Shown: positions 24,299-36,057, numbered from the stretch's first letter. The stretch: DNA of 64,000 bases from Tenrec ecaudatus (GCF_050624435.1 NC_134539.1:145982025-146046024), one strand, 5' to 3'. Made by a program: numbers and translations. Notes: generated by a model from the sequence alone, not told the origin.

Positions 24299-24540
24299 TC
24301 AAAACAAAACAAAACAAAATCCCTCAGTGCCATCCCTGCCGGAATCACTGTCAGGTTGATTGTAATTCACAGCGACCCTATAGCACAGAGTAAAACAGAA
24401 CACACACACACCCCACCGTGGGTTTCCGACACTGTAATTCTTTACCAGAGTAGAAAGTGTCTTCTCAGAGTAGAAAGTTTCTTCCGCAGAGTCGCTGGTG
24501 GTTTCAAACTGCTGACTTTGTGGTGAGCAGCTCAATGCTG
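24299..24540 (-). repeat. AfroSINE with internal 20-base duplication
   Basis: Reversed SINE with an (AAAAC)n-like tail (aaaacaaaacaaaacaaaat) and ttcacagcgaccctatagca. The block cagagtagaaagtgtcttct is repeated directly as cagagtagaaagtttcttcc, a local tandem duplication. Confidence 0.88.
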
Positions 24541-24987
24541 ATTTAAATGGTAAATAGTTTACAAAGTAGCTATTTATCTTCAGCTCTGTCTTTATGGTTG
24601 GGTACATGAAAGCTTGAGAGAAGATATGCAGCTTGCTCAAGGTCCCACATTTGAACCTGGATGTATCTTTCCGACTCCAAAGTCCAGAGGGTGCTGTCCC
24701 TTGGCACTCGTGAATTGCTTGGCTCGTCTGTTCTCACCCCCTGTCGGACACCAAAGGAAGGCGAGGCTCGTCCCTGTGGCTGTCATGGTTCAGTGTCCAG
24801 AAAAGCCGACCGGCTGTCTCCTCACCTGTGTCAGAGTACCACCGGGACCCCCAGTTTCCAACGGCTGTTTGTAGTTTGAAGTAACCCCCCAGGGTCTTCT
24901 TCCAAGGTGCCCTTAAGGAGATTCACACCTCCAACCTTTCTGTGAGAAACTGAGCGCATTCACTGTTCTCAACAGCCCCACAGGAAA

Positions 24988-25177
24988 TGCCTCCATCGCC
25001 GCAGAGTCAGTTCCCACACATCCAGGGCAGAACTGCCCCCACAGGGTTTGCCAAGGCTGCAATCTTTATGGATTGCATAAAGGGCCACGACTCCCCCCAC
25101 CCCTGCCCAAGGTGCTAGTGGGTTTGAACTGCAGACCTTGCAGTGAGCAGCTGAGCACTGAGCCCCATCCGGGCTCC
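24988..25177 (-). repeat. AfroSINE
   Basis: Reversed element with gagtcagttcccacacatcc, ggcagaactgcccccacagg, gggtttgaactgcagacctt and head complement ccatccgggctcc. Confidence 0.87.
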
Positions 25178-25429
25178 TTTGGCAAGGCCTAGCATTTTAT
25201 ACATACACTAGAAGCAGCCAGCCCTGACATGTGCAGATGAGAGAGGAACATTTCTGGGGGGTGGAGGACAGCAGCTTCCTGCCTCAGGGGGTCCCTCCTG
25301 TGTCCCTTCTTCCCTGAGCCATGTGTGTCCCTGGGTAAGACCTGTTTTGCTGTTTTGTTTTGATATCACGGAGAGCCACTCTAAATTGGAGGATGAGATC
25401 CTGTCAACCGACCAACCAACTGGTATTTT

Positions 25430-25580
25430 CTTTTTTTAAATCACTGTATTGGGGGCTCATACAACTCTTATCACAGTCCAGACATACATCAATTGTGTAA
25501 AGCACATTTGTACATTCGCTGCCCTTATCATTCTCAAAACATTTGCTCTCCACGTAAGCCCCTGGCATCAGCTCCTCACC
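25430..25580 (-). mobile_element. L1 3' end, short truncated copy
   Basis: Begins with a T-rich tail (ttttctttttttaaatcact), then attgggggctcatacaactc and cacgtaagcccctggcatca. Same family as the copy at 31.7 kb. Confidence 0.85.
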
Positions 25581-25611
25581 AATTGGCATTTTCAGTGGCC
25601 CCATCCGCATG

Positions 25612-26007
25612 GGAAAGTGAGACCTTGAATAAGGAAGACTGAAGGGAAATGTGAACGACTTGTGTTGGAGCGGTGCCTCGGCTCAGAGTATGGGAAGGAC
25701 TGCGGATGTCAGAGCACAATCAGATCTGTCTTGGAGGAACTACAGCCAGGATGTTCCTTGAAAGCCAGGACGGTGGGACTTCATCTCCTGGACAGTGGGC
25801 AGGAGGGACCAGTCCCTGGAAAAGGACATCGTGTTTGGTAAAGTAGAAGCGCGGAGAATAAGCGGAAGACCCTCGAGGAGACAGACGGACGGACACAGAG
25901 GCTGCAGCCGTGGGCTCAGACGTCAGGAAGGCGCAGGGCGGCTGCATTCCGTTCTGTCGTGCACGAGAGTGGTGCGTCGGAACCCGCTCAACAGCACCTA
26001 ACAAAAC
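25612..26007 (+). mobile_element. RTE-type LINE 3' end
   Basis: cagatctgtcttggaggaac, agggaccagtccctggaaaa and gacatcgtgtttggtaaagt follow the RTE 3' order. It ends gtcggaacccgctcaacagc, cctaacaaaacc, the tail shared with AfroSINEs. Confidence 0.88.
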
Positions 26008-26014
26008 CAACCAA

Positions 26015-26045
<31 letters not shown>

Positions 26046-26066
26046 CCCACCCACCCACCCAACCAA

Positions 26067-26121
<55 letters not shown>

Positions 26122-26140
26122 ACCAAACAACCAACCAAGC
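26008..26140 (+). repeat. (AGCC/AACC)n microsatellite grown from RTE tail
   Basis: About 130 bases of 4-base units (ccagccagccagcc with caacc and caccc variants) directly following the RTE 3' tail cctaacaaaacc. Confidence 0.95.
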
Positions 26141-26147
26141 AGCCCAC

Positions 26148-26308
26148 CTACTGTTGTGACATCAGTTCCGACTCTTTCCATCCCATGGGGCAGAGGAGCC
26201 TGGTGCTGAGGGCTCTTGAGGCTGTACATCTTTCTAGGAACACACAGCCTCAGCTTGCCGCGGGCGGTGGGCTTTTGGTTATCAGTAACCACTGTGCCAC
26301 CAGGGCTT
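26148..26308 (-). repeat. AfroSINE
   Basis: Reversed element: tgacatcagttccgactctt, atcccatggggcagaggagc and head complement ccactgtgccaccagggctt. Confidence 0.85.
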
Positions 26309-27099
26309 GAGATAGGAGGCTAAGGAACCCTGCCCTTTTCTCTGCTCATGTGCAGGACAGCTTGAGAGCAGGTGCCGGAGACAGGCAGGTGGAGGCGGAC
26401 AGGGCACCTTTGCGGCTGAGCAGGTGTGGGAGGAGTGGCTTTGGTGTGCACCTTCTTCCAGGTGCTTACCTACAACTCCCTGGCTTCAAAGCATCCCTGC
26501 ATGGTCCCGCAGGGTCTGCTGTAAGCATGGGCCTGGGGCGAGCAAGAAAGGGTATACTGTGCGTCATCCCCAAGGAGCGCACAGCTCTGCGGTCCCAGCT
26601 GAGACTCTGAGGCTCACTGGTAGGATGGTTCTCTACCTAGGAGGGGATCTGGCATCTCTGGATCCAGGGTGGTGACTGCGTAAGGGCATGTTCCCAAACT
26701 GGCCAGCCAAAGATGGAGTGGTCCTCTTCTCCAAAAGTGGTTGAAGAACCCATCCCCGAAGATGCAGTCCACCTTCCCATATGCCTGTGGGACATTTAAG
26801 ATGGCACTTTCCTGAAGTGGACCAGGCCACACACTGAGGCTTCGTCTGCAAACCCCAACTATTCCCTTCTCTTTCTCCATTCCCTGAGCGTTGGTCCTTG
26901 GGTGGGAAGGGGAGCGTGGGGAGTGGCTAAGTACCTCTCCCAGAGCCCCTACAGAGAACTAAGTGAAATCAAATTCCCAAAATGCCCTCGGGTCACTGTA
27001 AATGCAGCCGAGCAAACCGGCCGTGTGTGCAGTTGACTATCAAAGGGTTGGGTGGCTGGAGTCTCCCCAGAGGCGCCTGGATGGAGGCCTGGGTGATTC
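26309..27099. other. Unique intergenic sequence
   Basis: Nothing recognised. Confidence 0.45.
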
Positions 27100-27585
27100 T
27101 GCTGCAGCAAGACGTCTTTTAAATGTTAAAGAGCATCCTCGTCCCTCTGATGACTGAGGTGGGCCTGACTGCAGCGAGACTATTTTCACTCCCCTCATAT
27201 GCATGTGAAAGCGGGCCATTGACTAAGGAAGCTCAGCGAAGCGGCGGTGCATTTGAATGGGTGTAGGTGAGGCCTGTGGAGGGTACCACAAACAGATCTG
27301 TCTTGGAGGAAGTGTAGCCTGCAGGTGCCTGACCAGGGAGGAAGGCACGGCTTCCCCTCCCGGGCTTTGGACGCGGTAATCAGGAGAGTCCCTGGAGAAG
27401 GACACCAGGCTCGGCAAAGTAGAAGGTCAGAGGAAGCCCCGCCAGCAGATGGACGGACACGGTTGCTACAACAGTGAGCTCAAACAGAGCAGGAGCTATG
27501 AGGATGATCCAGGCCCAGGCAGTGTTCTCTTCCGTGGTACATTGAGTTGCTCAGAGTTGGGGCCGACCCGGTGGGGCCTTACAAC
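27100..27585 (+). mobile_element. RTE-type LINE 3' end
   Basis: Contains ctcatatgcatgtgaaagcg, cagatctgtcttggaggaag, agtccctggagaaggacacc, gcagatggacggacacgg and gagttggggccgacccggtg in the family's order. Non-coding. Confidence 0.85.
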
Positions 27586-27717
27586 CAGAAGAAAAGTCCT
27601 CATTGGCGCTGCAGCAAGACTTAGAATATTGGGGTGCATCCAGAGGGAGACACACAATGAGGTTGGCCTGACAGTGACCAAAGGAAAGAGAAAGTATATG
27701 CCAACCCTCGGCTGGCT

Positions 27718-28560
27718 TTTTTAAAAAAAAATCATTTTATTGAGGGCTCTTACAGCTCCATGCATCAATTATAGTAAGCATATTTGCATTATGTTGCCAT
27801 CTTTAGTTTCTAAACGTTTACATTCTAGTTGAGTCCTTGGTATCAGCTCCTCTTTTTACCCTCCCTCCTTCCCACCCTCATAACCCCTGGATAAATGATG
27901 AATGATTATTATGTTCATTTCTTACACCGACTGCTATCCTATCTCCCTTCCCCCGTGGTTTCTTCCCTCCTCCTCTCCCTACCTTCCCCCTACCCTCCTA
28001 CTATCCCTACTCCTGTTTCTGTTCCAGAAGGGTTTATCTCACCTGGGTTTCATGTGTCCTGAGCTCTGAGCTGTACCTGTGTACATACTCTGGCCTAGCC
28101 CACAGTGAAAGGCAGGACTGGGGTCATGATAGCGAGGGGTGAGGAAGCTGCAAGGAACCAGAGGAATGTTGTGTGTTTCATCAGTGCTAGTCTGGTTGCC
28201 TCATCCCTTCCTTGCCACCCTTCTGTGAGGGGATGTCCCATTGTCTACAGATGGGTTTAGGGTTGCTGCTCCAACCCCCCTCATTCTTAACAATATGTTT
28301 TTTTGTTTGTTTTGGGTCTTTTGATGCCTGTTACCAGATCCCTTCTACACCTGAAAGCACAGGCTCCTGTACTTCTTTCATGTGAGCTTGCTGCTTCTCT
28401 GCTAGATGGTTGCTTGTTTAGTTTTTTAGGCCCCAGGTGCTGTATCTTTTGATAGCTGGGCACCATCAGCTTCCTTCTCCATGTTTGCTTGTGTACCCGT
28501 TTGGTCTGCAGCGGCTGGCTTTTTGAACCAGAGATCTGGACACTTGTTTCTTTCATGTGA
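27718..28560 (-). mobile_element. L1 3'UTR copy, truncated
   Basis: Starts with a T/A tail and atcattttattgagggctct; then gagtccttggtatcagctcc, tcctgagctctgagctgtac, tcatgatagcgaggggtgag and agctgggcaccatcagcttc. Older than the 31.7 kb copy by visible divergence; its right end is approximate. Confidence 0.8.
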
Positions 28561-29439
28561 ACTTGCTGTTTCCATTCTGCACCTACCTTGAAAACTCATA
28601 TGCCTGTGACTTGGTTCTGCTTTCGAGCTGTTTTAGGGCACAAGAGGGACCCCAATCTCAGCAATAATTTCAGGAGAACAATTCATTAAGTCTTAAAAGA
28701 GATCAAGGCACACAAAAACGCAGGCAGCCACATCGGCTGGATGGAGGAGGTCATGAGCACAAGGCCAAACTGGCATCTGAGGAGTCACAGTTGGGATGCT
28801 AGATAAATAGGGTATGGGACAAAGGGAGCCTCCACCCGTTCATGACTGGTGGCAGATCAATACATCATGGTCACAGAGAGGAGGGACTACAGCAGCAGGA
28901 ATGGAGCTATTATTGGAACATATAGTTAGAGAGAAGGGTTCATAGGATTAGTCCAGGGCCTTCCGACCAAGGCAGTGAGGACACACGTGATAGGGCATGA
29001 CTCATAAGCATACGACCCCTGTATGCGGCACCCCTGTCCCCAATATGGTGTTCTCAATCAGGGACACATCCACGCAAGCCCCTAAGAGAGACTGCCCCTC
29101 CCTGGGCTAGAGAGGAGTGCAGGTAATCCACTTTCCAAGGTACTTTGTCTGAGAGCAAGATTATCTACACCTTTGGTTAATAATCAGGAAGAAATCAATG
29201 CAGGCTTAATCCCATGTAGAGACCCTGCAAATGGATTTGGGCTTGTCGCTGTCATCCATAGCTTTTGGCAAACCTGGGGTGGGCTCAGAAGTTACACTCT
29301 GATACAGAGCAAAGGGAGAGGGGTCACAAACACTCCAGGGACTTGGAGGCCCAGAGCCCTGCTGGTTCTCTTCCACGTTTTAAGACATGAAGTGTCTTCA
29401 CCGCGTGACCTCCTGTGCCAGCCAGGTTCAACCCACCGT
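28561..29439. other. Unassigned sequence, possibly old repeat
   Basis: No gene recognised. Segments such as atggaggaggtcatgagcac and atagttagagagaagggttc have a repeat-like feel but I cannot name a family. Confidence 0.35.
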
Positions 29440-29757
29440 GTCCTCATCACCGTCTTGACTCCTCACCACAGCCCGAGCGTGGCAGTTCGAAGAAACCCAA
29501 GCATGGAGAAGCCACAGCCTCTTGTTGGGAGACCTGGAGCCACCACATCTGACCTGGTGGGCCACAGGAAGAAACACTGCCATGTCTGAGCCCATTGTTG
29601 CAGTCACTGTGCCCATCCATCTTGCCAGCATTTTCTGGTTTCTCCCTGACCCACTTCCAAACATGATGTCCTTCCTCAGTGTCCAGAGTAAGCAAGATGC
29701 ACAGCCTGGCTGCATTTCTTCCAAGACAGGTCTGCTCCAAAATATAGCTGGAGGAGC
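29440..29757 (-). mobile_element. RTE-type LINE 3' end
   Basis: On the minus strand it reads ggaagaaatgcagccaggct, gaggaaggacatcatgtttg and gcaagatggatgggcacagt, the RTE 3' order, ending near the complement of gacctggtgggccacaggaa. Confidence 0.75.
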
Positions 29758-29968
29758 TCTGGTGATGCTGTGAGACAGGCACTGGCCGATAACCATGGAG
29801 TCAGAGGTTCAAAACCACCAGCAGTGCCTCGGAAGACAGTTGAGCCTGCTTCCCTAAAGAGTCGCAGTCTCAGAAACCCTATAGAGTTATGGGCTCGGGA
29901 ACCCTTTATAGGGTCGCTATGAGTTGCACACTACTCAGTGGCAGTGGGTTTATAGTTGAGGTTACACT
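29758..29968 (+). repeat. AfroSINE
   Basis: gtcagaggttcaaaaccacc (B box), agtcgcagtctcagaaaccc and tatagggtcgctatgagttg are clear. Confidence 0.88.
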
Positions 29969-29972
29969 GAGA

Positions 29973-30152
29973 CAACAACAACAAACTCACTGCTGTAAAG
30001 TCAATTCTGACTCATAAGGACCCTGCAGGATGAGGTTAACTCTTTACAGGATTGGAGACCTTCATCGCTGGAGATGAGGAGTGGCTAGGGGTTTCAAACT
30101 GTTGACCTTGTGATTAGCAGACCAATCCATAACCACTGCACCACCAGATGAT
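29973..30152 (-). repeat. AfroSINE
   Basis: Starts with the reversed tail acaacaacaacaaactcact, then caattctgactcataaggac and ends gcaccaccag. It lies head-to-head with the previous SINE, tail to tail. Confidence 0.9.
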
Positions 30153-30409
30153 GGGGTGGGGGTGGGGTGGGGTGGGGAAATCCTGCCCATAGGCCTCAAG
30201 GCTTTGTCAAACTGGTCTGGGCAGGCCTGCCCCGCCCCGAATTTCCCCTGCTGTTCCTGAATTTTTGTGGCAAAGGTAACACTTCCTCCTTCCTGAGGTC
30301 TTCACAGGGCCTGTTCCTTATGCCCACAGCCCCAGCCCACCCCTCAGGCGATGTCTTTCCACAATTCCAGCTCTAGACTCCCCCCCCCTTCCCCCCCCCT
30401 CTTGCTTGT

Positions 30410-30575
30410 CCAACAAATGCACCACTATGGAATTGATTCCAACTCACAGCTACCCTGCTGGCCAGGATAGGACACCCTTGTCAATCTTTACGGCAGCAGC
30501 AAGCCTTATCTCTCTAGTAGGTTTGAACCTCAGACCTCGCGACTCGCAGCCCACGCTGCTTGTGGGGCTCAGGGA
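30410..30575 (-). repeat. AfroSINE
   Basis: Reversed element: gaattgattccaactcacag, ggtttgaacctcagacctcg and a decayed head. Confidence 0.8.
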
Positions 30576-30597
30576 ATCCTAGCCCAGTCCTCCCACT

Positions 30598-30855
30598 CCT
30601 TAGAACGCCCCTTAAAAGCGAGGCTGGCGAGACTGCGTCTCACCTGACCTTGGATGCGTTGCCCCAAGTGACCAGTCCCTGGAAAAGGACATCTTGCTTG
30701 GTCAAGTGCAGAGTGAGTGGAGAGGCAGACCCTTTATGAGATGGATTGGCAAGGTGGCTGTAGCCGTGGATTCAAGCATAAGGATCGATCGTGGGGGTGG
30801 CACGGGACTGGGCAGTGTTTCAGTCTGTTGGGCATGGGGTCGATATAAGTGGGAA
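30598..30855 (+). mobile_element. RTE-type LINE 3' end
   Basis: aagcgaggctggcgagactg, gaccagtccctggaaaagga, catcttgcttggtcaagtgc, atgagatggattggcaaggt and gactgggcagtgtttcagtc, ending gcatggggtcgatataagtg, the decayed form of the tail shared with SINEs. Confidence 0.9.
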
Positions 30856-31664
30856 TAAACACACATCACAACACAACATTCCCCTTCTAGTCCATCCCTT
30901 CGCCATCCCAGTGCCCATCACATAAAATAGTAAAATAGCCACAGACCTGTTTAATGACTCCCTCCCGCAGCTGCCCTGGAGTGTACACCGCCTGAGGGCG
31001 GGCACTAGGCCCTTCTCCACTTTGCAAGCCCCAGATACCTGTGTCTGAGGAAAGGCCCTGGAGAGCCAACATTGGATCTCCAGCCTCTCCCTGCTGCCTT
31101 CAGGAAAGGGCCCCAGAGCCCACCCCAACGAACCCTGCCGATTCTCCATTGTCTTGTAGAGTTTCAGGTTGACCCCTTTTCATAGGGAAATTTAGATGGG
31201 ACCCTTTGTGTGGGTGGAAAGCCTTTGGGGTGGGGTGGGGAGGATGGAAAAGGTGGAAATTCAAGGGGGTGGGGGTGGGAAGGTCAGATCAGTCAAAGAT
31301 GACCCAGTTGGGCTTGAAGCTGGACCCTGATGCAGAGCAAAGTGGGTGGCCACTTGGGAGTACAGGAAACAGGTGAATGGCCTCTTGGGTGAAGTAGCTC
31401 CCAGGCTCTGAGAGCCTCCGCATCTGGGAACTTTTGCAGAGGGGGGTTCTGCCTGTCCCCACCACAATGCCCCAGGCTCACCCCCTCCACTAGGCTAGCT
31501 GCTGTCTCTCACCTGCTCTTCACACCTTCTCTCTCACCTCTCCTACAAACTGTTCCGGTGAGCTAGCCAAGAGGAGGAAGGCTTAGCTCCCTACACTGGA
31601 CTGGGGGTGACCATAGGCTCTGACACCCTCCACCCCCACCCCCTGCAGTCAGATCCCCAATCTT
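30856..31664. other. Unique intergenic sequence
   Basis: Nothing recognised except G-rich ggggtggggtggggagg near 31,230. Confidence 0.45.
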
Positions 31665-32801
31665 TTTTTTAAAATAGTTTTATTAGGGGCTCATACAACT
31701 CTTATCACAATCCATACATACATCAATTGTGTAAAGCACATCTGTACATTCATTGCCCTCATCATTCTCAAAACGTTTGCTTTTCACTTAAGCCCCTGGC
31801 ATCAGGTCCTCATTTTCCCCGCTCCCTCCCCGCTCCCTCTCCCTCATGAGCCCTTGATAATTTACAAATTGTTATTTTGTCATATCTTGCCTTGCCCGAC
31901 TTCTTCCTTCACCCACTTTTCTGTTGTCCGTCCCCCAGGGAGGAGGTCACATGTAGATCCTTGTAATCGGTTCCCTCTTTCCGACCCACTCTCCCTCTAC
32001 CCTCCCAGTATTGCCACTCACACCCCTGGTCCCGAAGGGATCATCTGCCCTGGATTCCCTGTGTTTCCATTTCCTATCTGTACCAGTGTACATCCTCTGG
32101 TCTAGCCAGACGTGCAAGGTAGAATTCGGATCATGACGGGGGGTGGGGGTGGGGGAGGAAGCATTTAGGAACTCGAGGAAAGTTGTATTTTTTATCGTGG
32201 CTGCATCACACCTTGACTACATCCTCCCATAGACCCCTCTGCAAGGGGATGTCCAGTGGCCTACAAATGGGCTTTGGGTCTCCACTCTGCACTCCCCCCT
32301 TCATTCACTATGGTAAGTTTTTTGTTCTGATGATGCCTGATACCTGATCCCTTTGAGGTATTAGGTCGTGATCAGACAGGTTGGTGTGCTTCTTCCATGT
32401 GGGCTTTGTTGCTTCTGAGCTAGATGGCCGCTTGTTTACCTTCAAGCCTTTAAGACCCTAGACACTATACTTTTTGATAGCAGAGCACCATCAGCTTTCT
32501 TCGCCACATTTGCTTATGAACCCGTTTGTCCTCAGCAATCATATCATGGAGGTGTGCACCCAATGATATGATTTTTTTGTTCTTTGATGCCTGATAACTG
32601 ATCCCTTGGGAACCACGTGATCATACAGGTTGGTGTGTTCTTCCATGTGGGCTTTGTTGCTTCTGAGCTAGATGGCCGCTTGTTTATCTTCAAGCCTTTA
32701 AGACCCCAGATGCTATATCTTTTGATAGCCGGGAATCATCAGCTTTCTTCACCACATTTGCTTATGCACCCATTTGTCCTCAGGGATTGTATCATGGAGG
32801 T
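31665..32801 (-). mobile_element. L1 3'UTR copy with internal tandem duplication
   Basis: Reversed L1 3' end starting at a T9 tail: ttttattaggggctcataca, agcccctggcatcaggtcct, ttccctgtgtttccatttcc and gctagatggccgcttgttta. The segment starting tttgttctgatgatgcctga (32,320) recurs from 32,576 as tttgttctttgatgcctgat, so about 250 bases occur twice in tandem. Confidence 0.88.
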
Positions 32802-32917
32802 CAGACCCCCAATCTGGATCAGTTTTTGATCTGTGAAAGAATGAGGTGAGTGACAGAGTCTCACAAAGGCAGGCAGGTAAGTGGGAATGGATCCTCTGAG
32901 GTGTAATTCAATTCTGC

Positions 32918-33025
32918 ACCAAAGCAACCCAAACCTACTGCCATCGAGTTGATGCTGACTCATAGTGACCCTACAGGTCAGGGTAGAAATGGCCCTGTGG
33001 GTTTCTGAGACTGGAATGCTCTTTT
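32918..33025 (-). repeat. AfroSINE, part 1 (split by L1)
   Basis: ctactgccatcgagttgatg, actcatagtgaccctacagg and gggtttctgagactggaatg are the reversed tail and body, interrupted after gctctttta. Confidence 0.9.
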
Positions 33026-33242
33026 ATTTTTTTAAACTTTAATTTTTTTAATGGACAGTTTTGTTGGGATGTGATTCACAAACGATACAATGCAATAGTT
33101 CAATCCTATTGCGAAGAGTTATGCCATCATCACCACAATCGATTTTAGAAGACCTTGTACTCATCTTTACTTATTATCTCCCCCATCCTCCCTCCCTGCA
33201 CACAACTCTCGGGTCATACCCCGCAGGAACTACTAATCCACT
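33026..33242 (-). mobile_element. L1 3' end inserted in the SINE
   Basis: tttaaactttaatttttttaatgg followed by gggatgtgattcacaaacga and ccatcatcaccacaatcgat match the reversed 3' end of older-style L1 families (poly(A) at left). The SINE resumes immediately after. Confidence 0.8.
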
Positions 33243-33388
33243 GAGTCTGTAACTCTTTGGGGGAGTAGAAAATGTCCCCCCACCCCACCCCGCCTCTCCA
33301 GCAGCTGGAGGTGAAGCTGATGGTGCTGAACTGCTGATCTTGCAGTTTGCAGCCCAAGGCACAGCCCACTACAGCTGAGGGCCCCTGC
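33243..33388 (-). repeat. AfroSINE, part 2
   Basis: Resumes with gagtctgtaactctttgggg (partly duplicating the end of part 1), then gtgctgaactgctgatcttg and a decayed head. Confidence 0.85.
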
Positions 33389-34267
33389 CTGCTGCACAAA
33401 GGAAGACTCCCTGCAGAGGGAGGAGGAGCAGTTGGTATCAACAGAGAGATGTGTCTCCTTGTCATTGACATTGAGGAAGCTGTCATAGTGCCCCTGTCCT
33501 CCTTGTCTGCGGAGCTGGGCTGCGTGGCTCCTCGATAATTGCTTCTTCTACTTGCTCTCGTCCCTAACATCCCTGAAGTGTCTGAGTGATTCGTTGAGGT
33601 TATCAAGGCGGGCTTTACCGTTTCAGTCATCATTTGATCTCTTCCCCGCGCTCAGAAATTATCAGCAAAAGCATTTCTCAAAACAGCATCAGGACCAGCG
33701 GGTCAGGTTCAAGCCACCCCATTTTCATCTGTGTTTGAGATGCTTTGGGGAGGGAAACCATTCTGTTCAACCCTATCTGATCCGCACACAACTCCTCCTC
33801 ATTCCTTTAGGGGACACGCTTCTACCCCAGCCCTTGTCATTCTAAGGGACATCAAGGAACAAAATGGGAAGGAGCCTTTTTCAAAGCCTTTCTAGATCTT
33901 TCATTGCCTTAGGGAAATTTCCCCCCTTCCACATCAGTGGGGGAAAGCGTCTCTGTGGTTGGATATCCAGAGATCATCACAGGCAGAAACTTAACTCCAA
34001 GCCCTGCTTCCTTTTGGTCCCTCATCTAAACCACAGCTATCCTCTAGAGCATTTTCTTCCACGCTCCCCACACTCCCAACAAAAGCTCCGGTTCCCTTTC
34101 CTAAACAGGGATGCAAAGACTCGAACAAAGAATACTGGTAAATAATATTCACATCTGTCTCTTAGACCAATAGGTTCTGTCTCTCTGTTTGGGAAAAAAA
34201 AAAAAAAAAAAGGTCCGTGGATAAAAGTGAGAGCAAAGCCAATGCTCTGTGTGTGTGCGCAAGTGTG
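33389..34267. other. Unique intergenic sequence
   Basis: No gene recognised. An A18 run near 34,194-34,211 is preceded by gtctctctgtttggg; I could not identify a parent element. Confidence 0.4.
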
Positions 34268-34428
34268 TATACTGCCCTGGTGGTGTCGTGGTCACGAGCG
34301 GGGCTGCGATCCCCAGGTTTTCTACTTCCATAAAGAGTTAGGCTCAGGAACCCACAGGGACGGTTCTGAGCACCTTACAGAGTAGCTATGAGTTGGCATC
34401 GCCTCGCTGGCACTGTGCTTCTGAGTTT
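34268..34428 (+). repeat. AfroSINE with deleted middle
   Basis: gccctggtggtgtcgtggtc head and cagagtagctatgagttggc tail are present; the B-box segment is largely missing. Confidence 0.8.
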
Positions 34429-34658
34429 ATACCAGCATTCAGGAAAGTCCCCAAATGATTTTGGATTTCCTTTCATAACCTCTATGGAGAAATGTGATAG
34501 GAGGGGCGTTGGTTCCAATGATTGGTGTGAGCTGATAGGGCAGAAGTCTCAGAAGTCTTCCTGTCTTAGCTTCTTAGTCCCTGCTATTAGATCAGGGACC
34601 CCCAAGTGGGGGTTTGGAAACCAGATGTGCAAATTCAGCATCATGATTCTAGAGAAAG

Positions 34659-34728
<70 letters not shown>
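34659..34728 (+). repeat. (CT)35 microsatellite
   Basis: 70 bases of perfect CT dinucleotides. Confidence 0.98.
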
Positions 34729-34730
<2 letters not shown>

Positions 34731-34997
34731 CTCTGGGAGAAAGGCTTGGTGTCTTTTCATCTTCTTGTCCTCAGGTCCTTGATGCTCCCCGTGTGACACG
34801 GCATCTCTCTGTTCCCATCTCTATTGGCCTCTCGGTGCCTAGTCTGCTTTTTTCATAGCTCAAAGGTGGTTGGCGGAAAACACCTGACACAGATACATAT
34901 TAACCGGAAAACACCTTACCTAGATACAGAATGCATTTCTATGAACCTAAGAAGAAAACCCCGTTCTCAAATGAGATACAATCACAGGTATATTAGA

Positions 34998-35170
34998 ACA
35001 AACAAACATTCAACAAACCCCCACTCACTGCCATGAAGTCGATTCTGACTTATAGTGACCCTATAGGGCAGAGTAGAACTGCCCCCGACCATCCCCCAGA
35101 CGGGAACCATTCATGGGAGTAGAAAGCCTTCCATTTCTCCCACCCACAAGTACAGGGTTTAGGACTTAAA
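34998..35170 (-). repeat. AfroSINE
   Basis: ccccactcactgccatgaag, tgacttatagtgaccctata and gggcagagtagaactgcccc are near consensus. Confidence 0.88.
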
Positions 35171-36016
35171 ACAGCGAGGGAGGACACCATTCAATTCATG
35201 TCCCTTACCACCAGGGTCTACTTGAGTCACCCCCAGCCCCAAAGACTGATCCCCATCTGCCCATCCAGAATCTGGAAGGGCTCAGCCGGTGCCTCTGGCC
35301 CTGTCTTTGACGAGGCTGCAGCCCAGCTCTTGGCAACAGCTGCTGTCATCTAAAGGCTCCACTGGCTGGTCAGTGATTGCCGACTCCACTTACTCTGGGG
35401 CATCGGTTTCAAAGTTCACTCACTCGGTTGTGGGCAGACGTTGGTGACTTTCCATAAGGATCTCTCCAGGGGGTAGCTCACAGTGCTGAGAAAGTCCTTG
35501 TATCACATCCCATCAGCACGTCAAGACGTCTGGTCCATGCTCGCGGTGTGGGAATTAGACAACGATATGAATGGCGAGTGTTTGAGGGGAAGCTTATTAT
35601 TGGGGACCAGTTTAGATGTTTCTGATCACAGGTCCTTGCAACCTGCCCACCAGAGGTTTAATGTTGGCAAGTGGCCCCCAAGACCCTGCTGTAGGCCAAG
35701 AATGGCTAGGTCTTCATATAACTTCAGCCAATGCACGTGTTTTATCAGGAGTTATATTTCACGTATCATCCTTGTCCTCTATCCAGCTCAACCTGTTTGT
35801 TGAGTCCTTAGGGTATGCCAAGTACTTGGCCAGGTGGTACAAGTACATTTGATTCTCTTTATAAGTGGATTCAGTATTTATGAATCTACCTACTTGCTAA
35901 AATGCATTTGTAACCCGCAAATCAATACCCCCAATGTTCTTTGCATATGCTCAGAGGAGTGAAAAAATTTAAGGATCTTGGCTTGCATTAGCCTTGCTAA
36001 GACTGAACAGCCTTCT

Positions 36017-36018
<2 letters not shown>
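35171..36018. other. Unique intergenic sequence
   Basis: No gene recognised. Confidence 0.4.

Positions 36019-36050
<32 letters not shown>
36019..36050 (+). repeat. (TA)16 microsatellite
   Basis: 32 bases of perfect TA adjoining the L1 3' end at 36,058. Confidence 0.97.
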
Positions 36051-36053
<3 letters not shown>

Positions 36054-36057
36054 CCTA

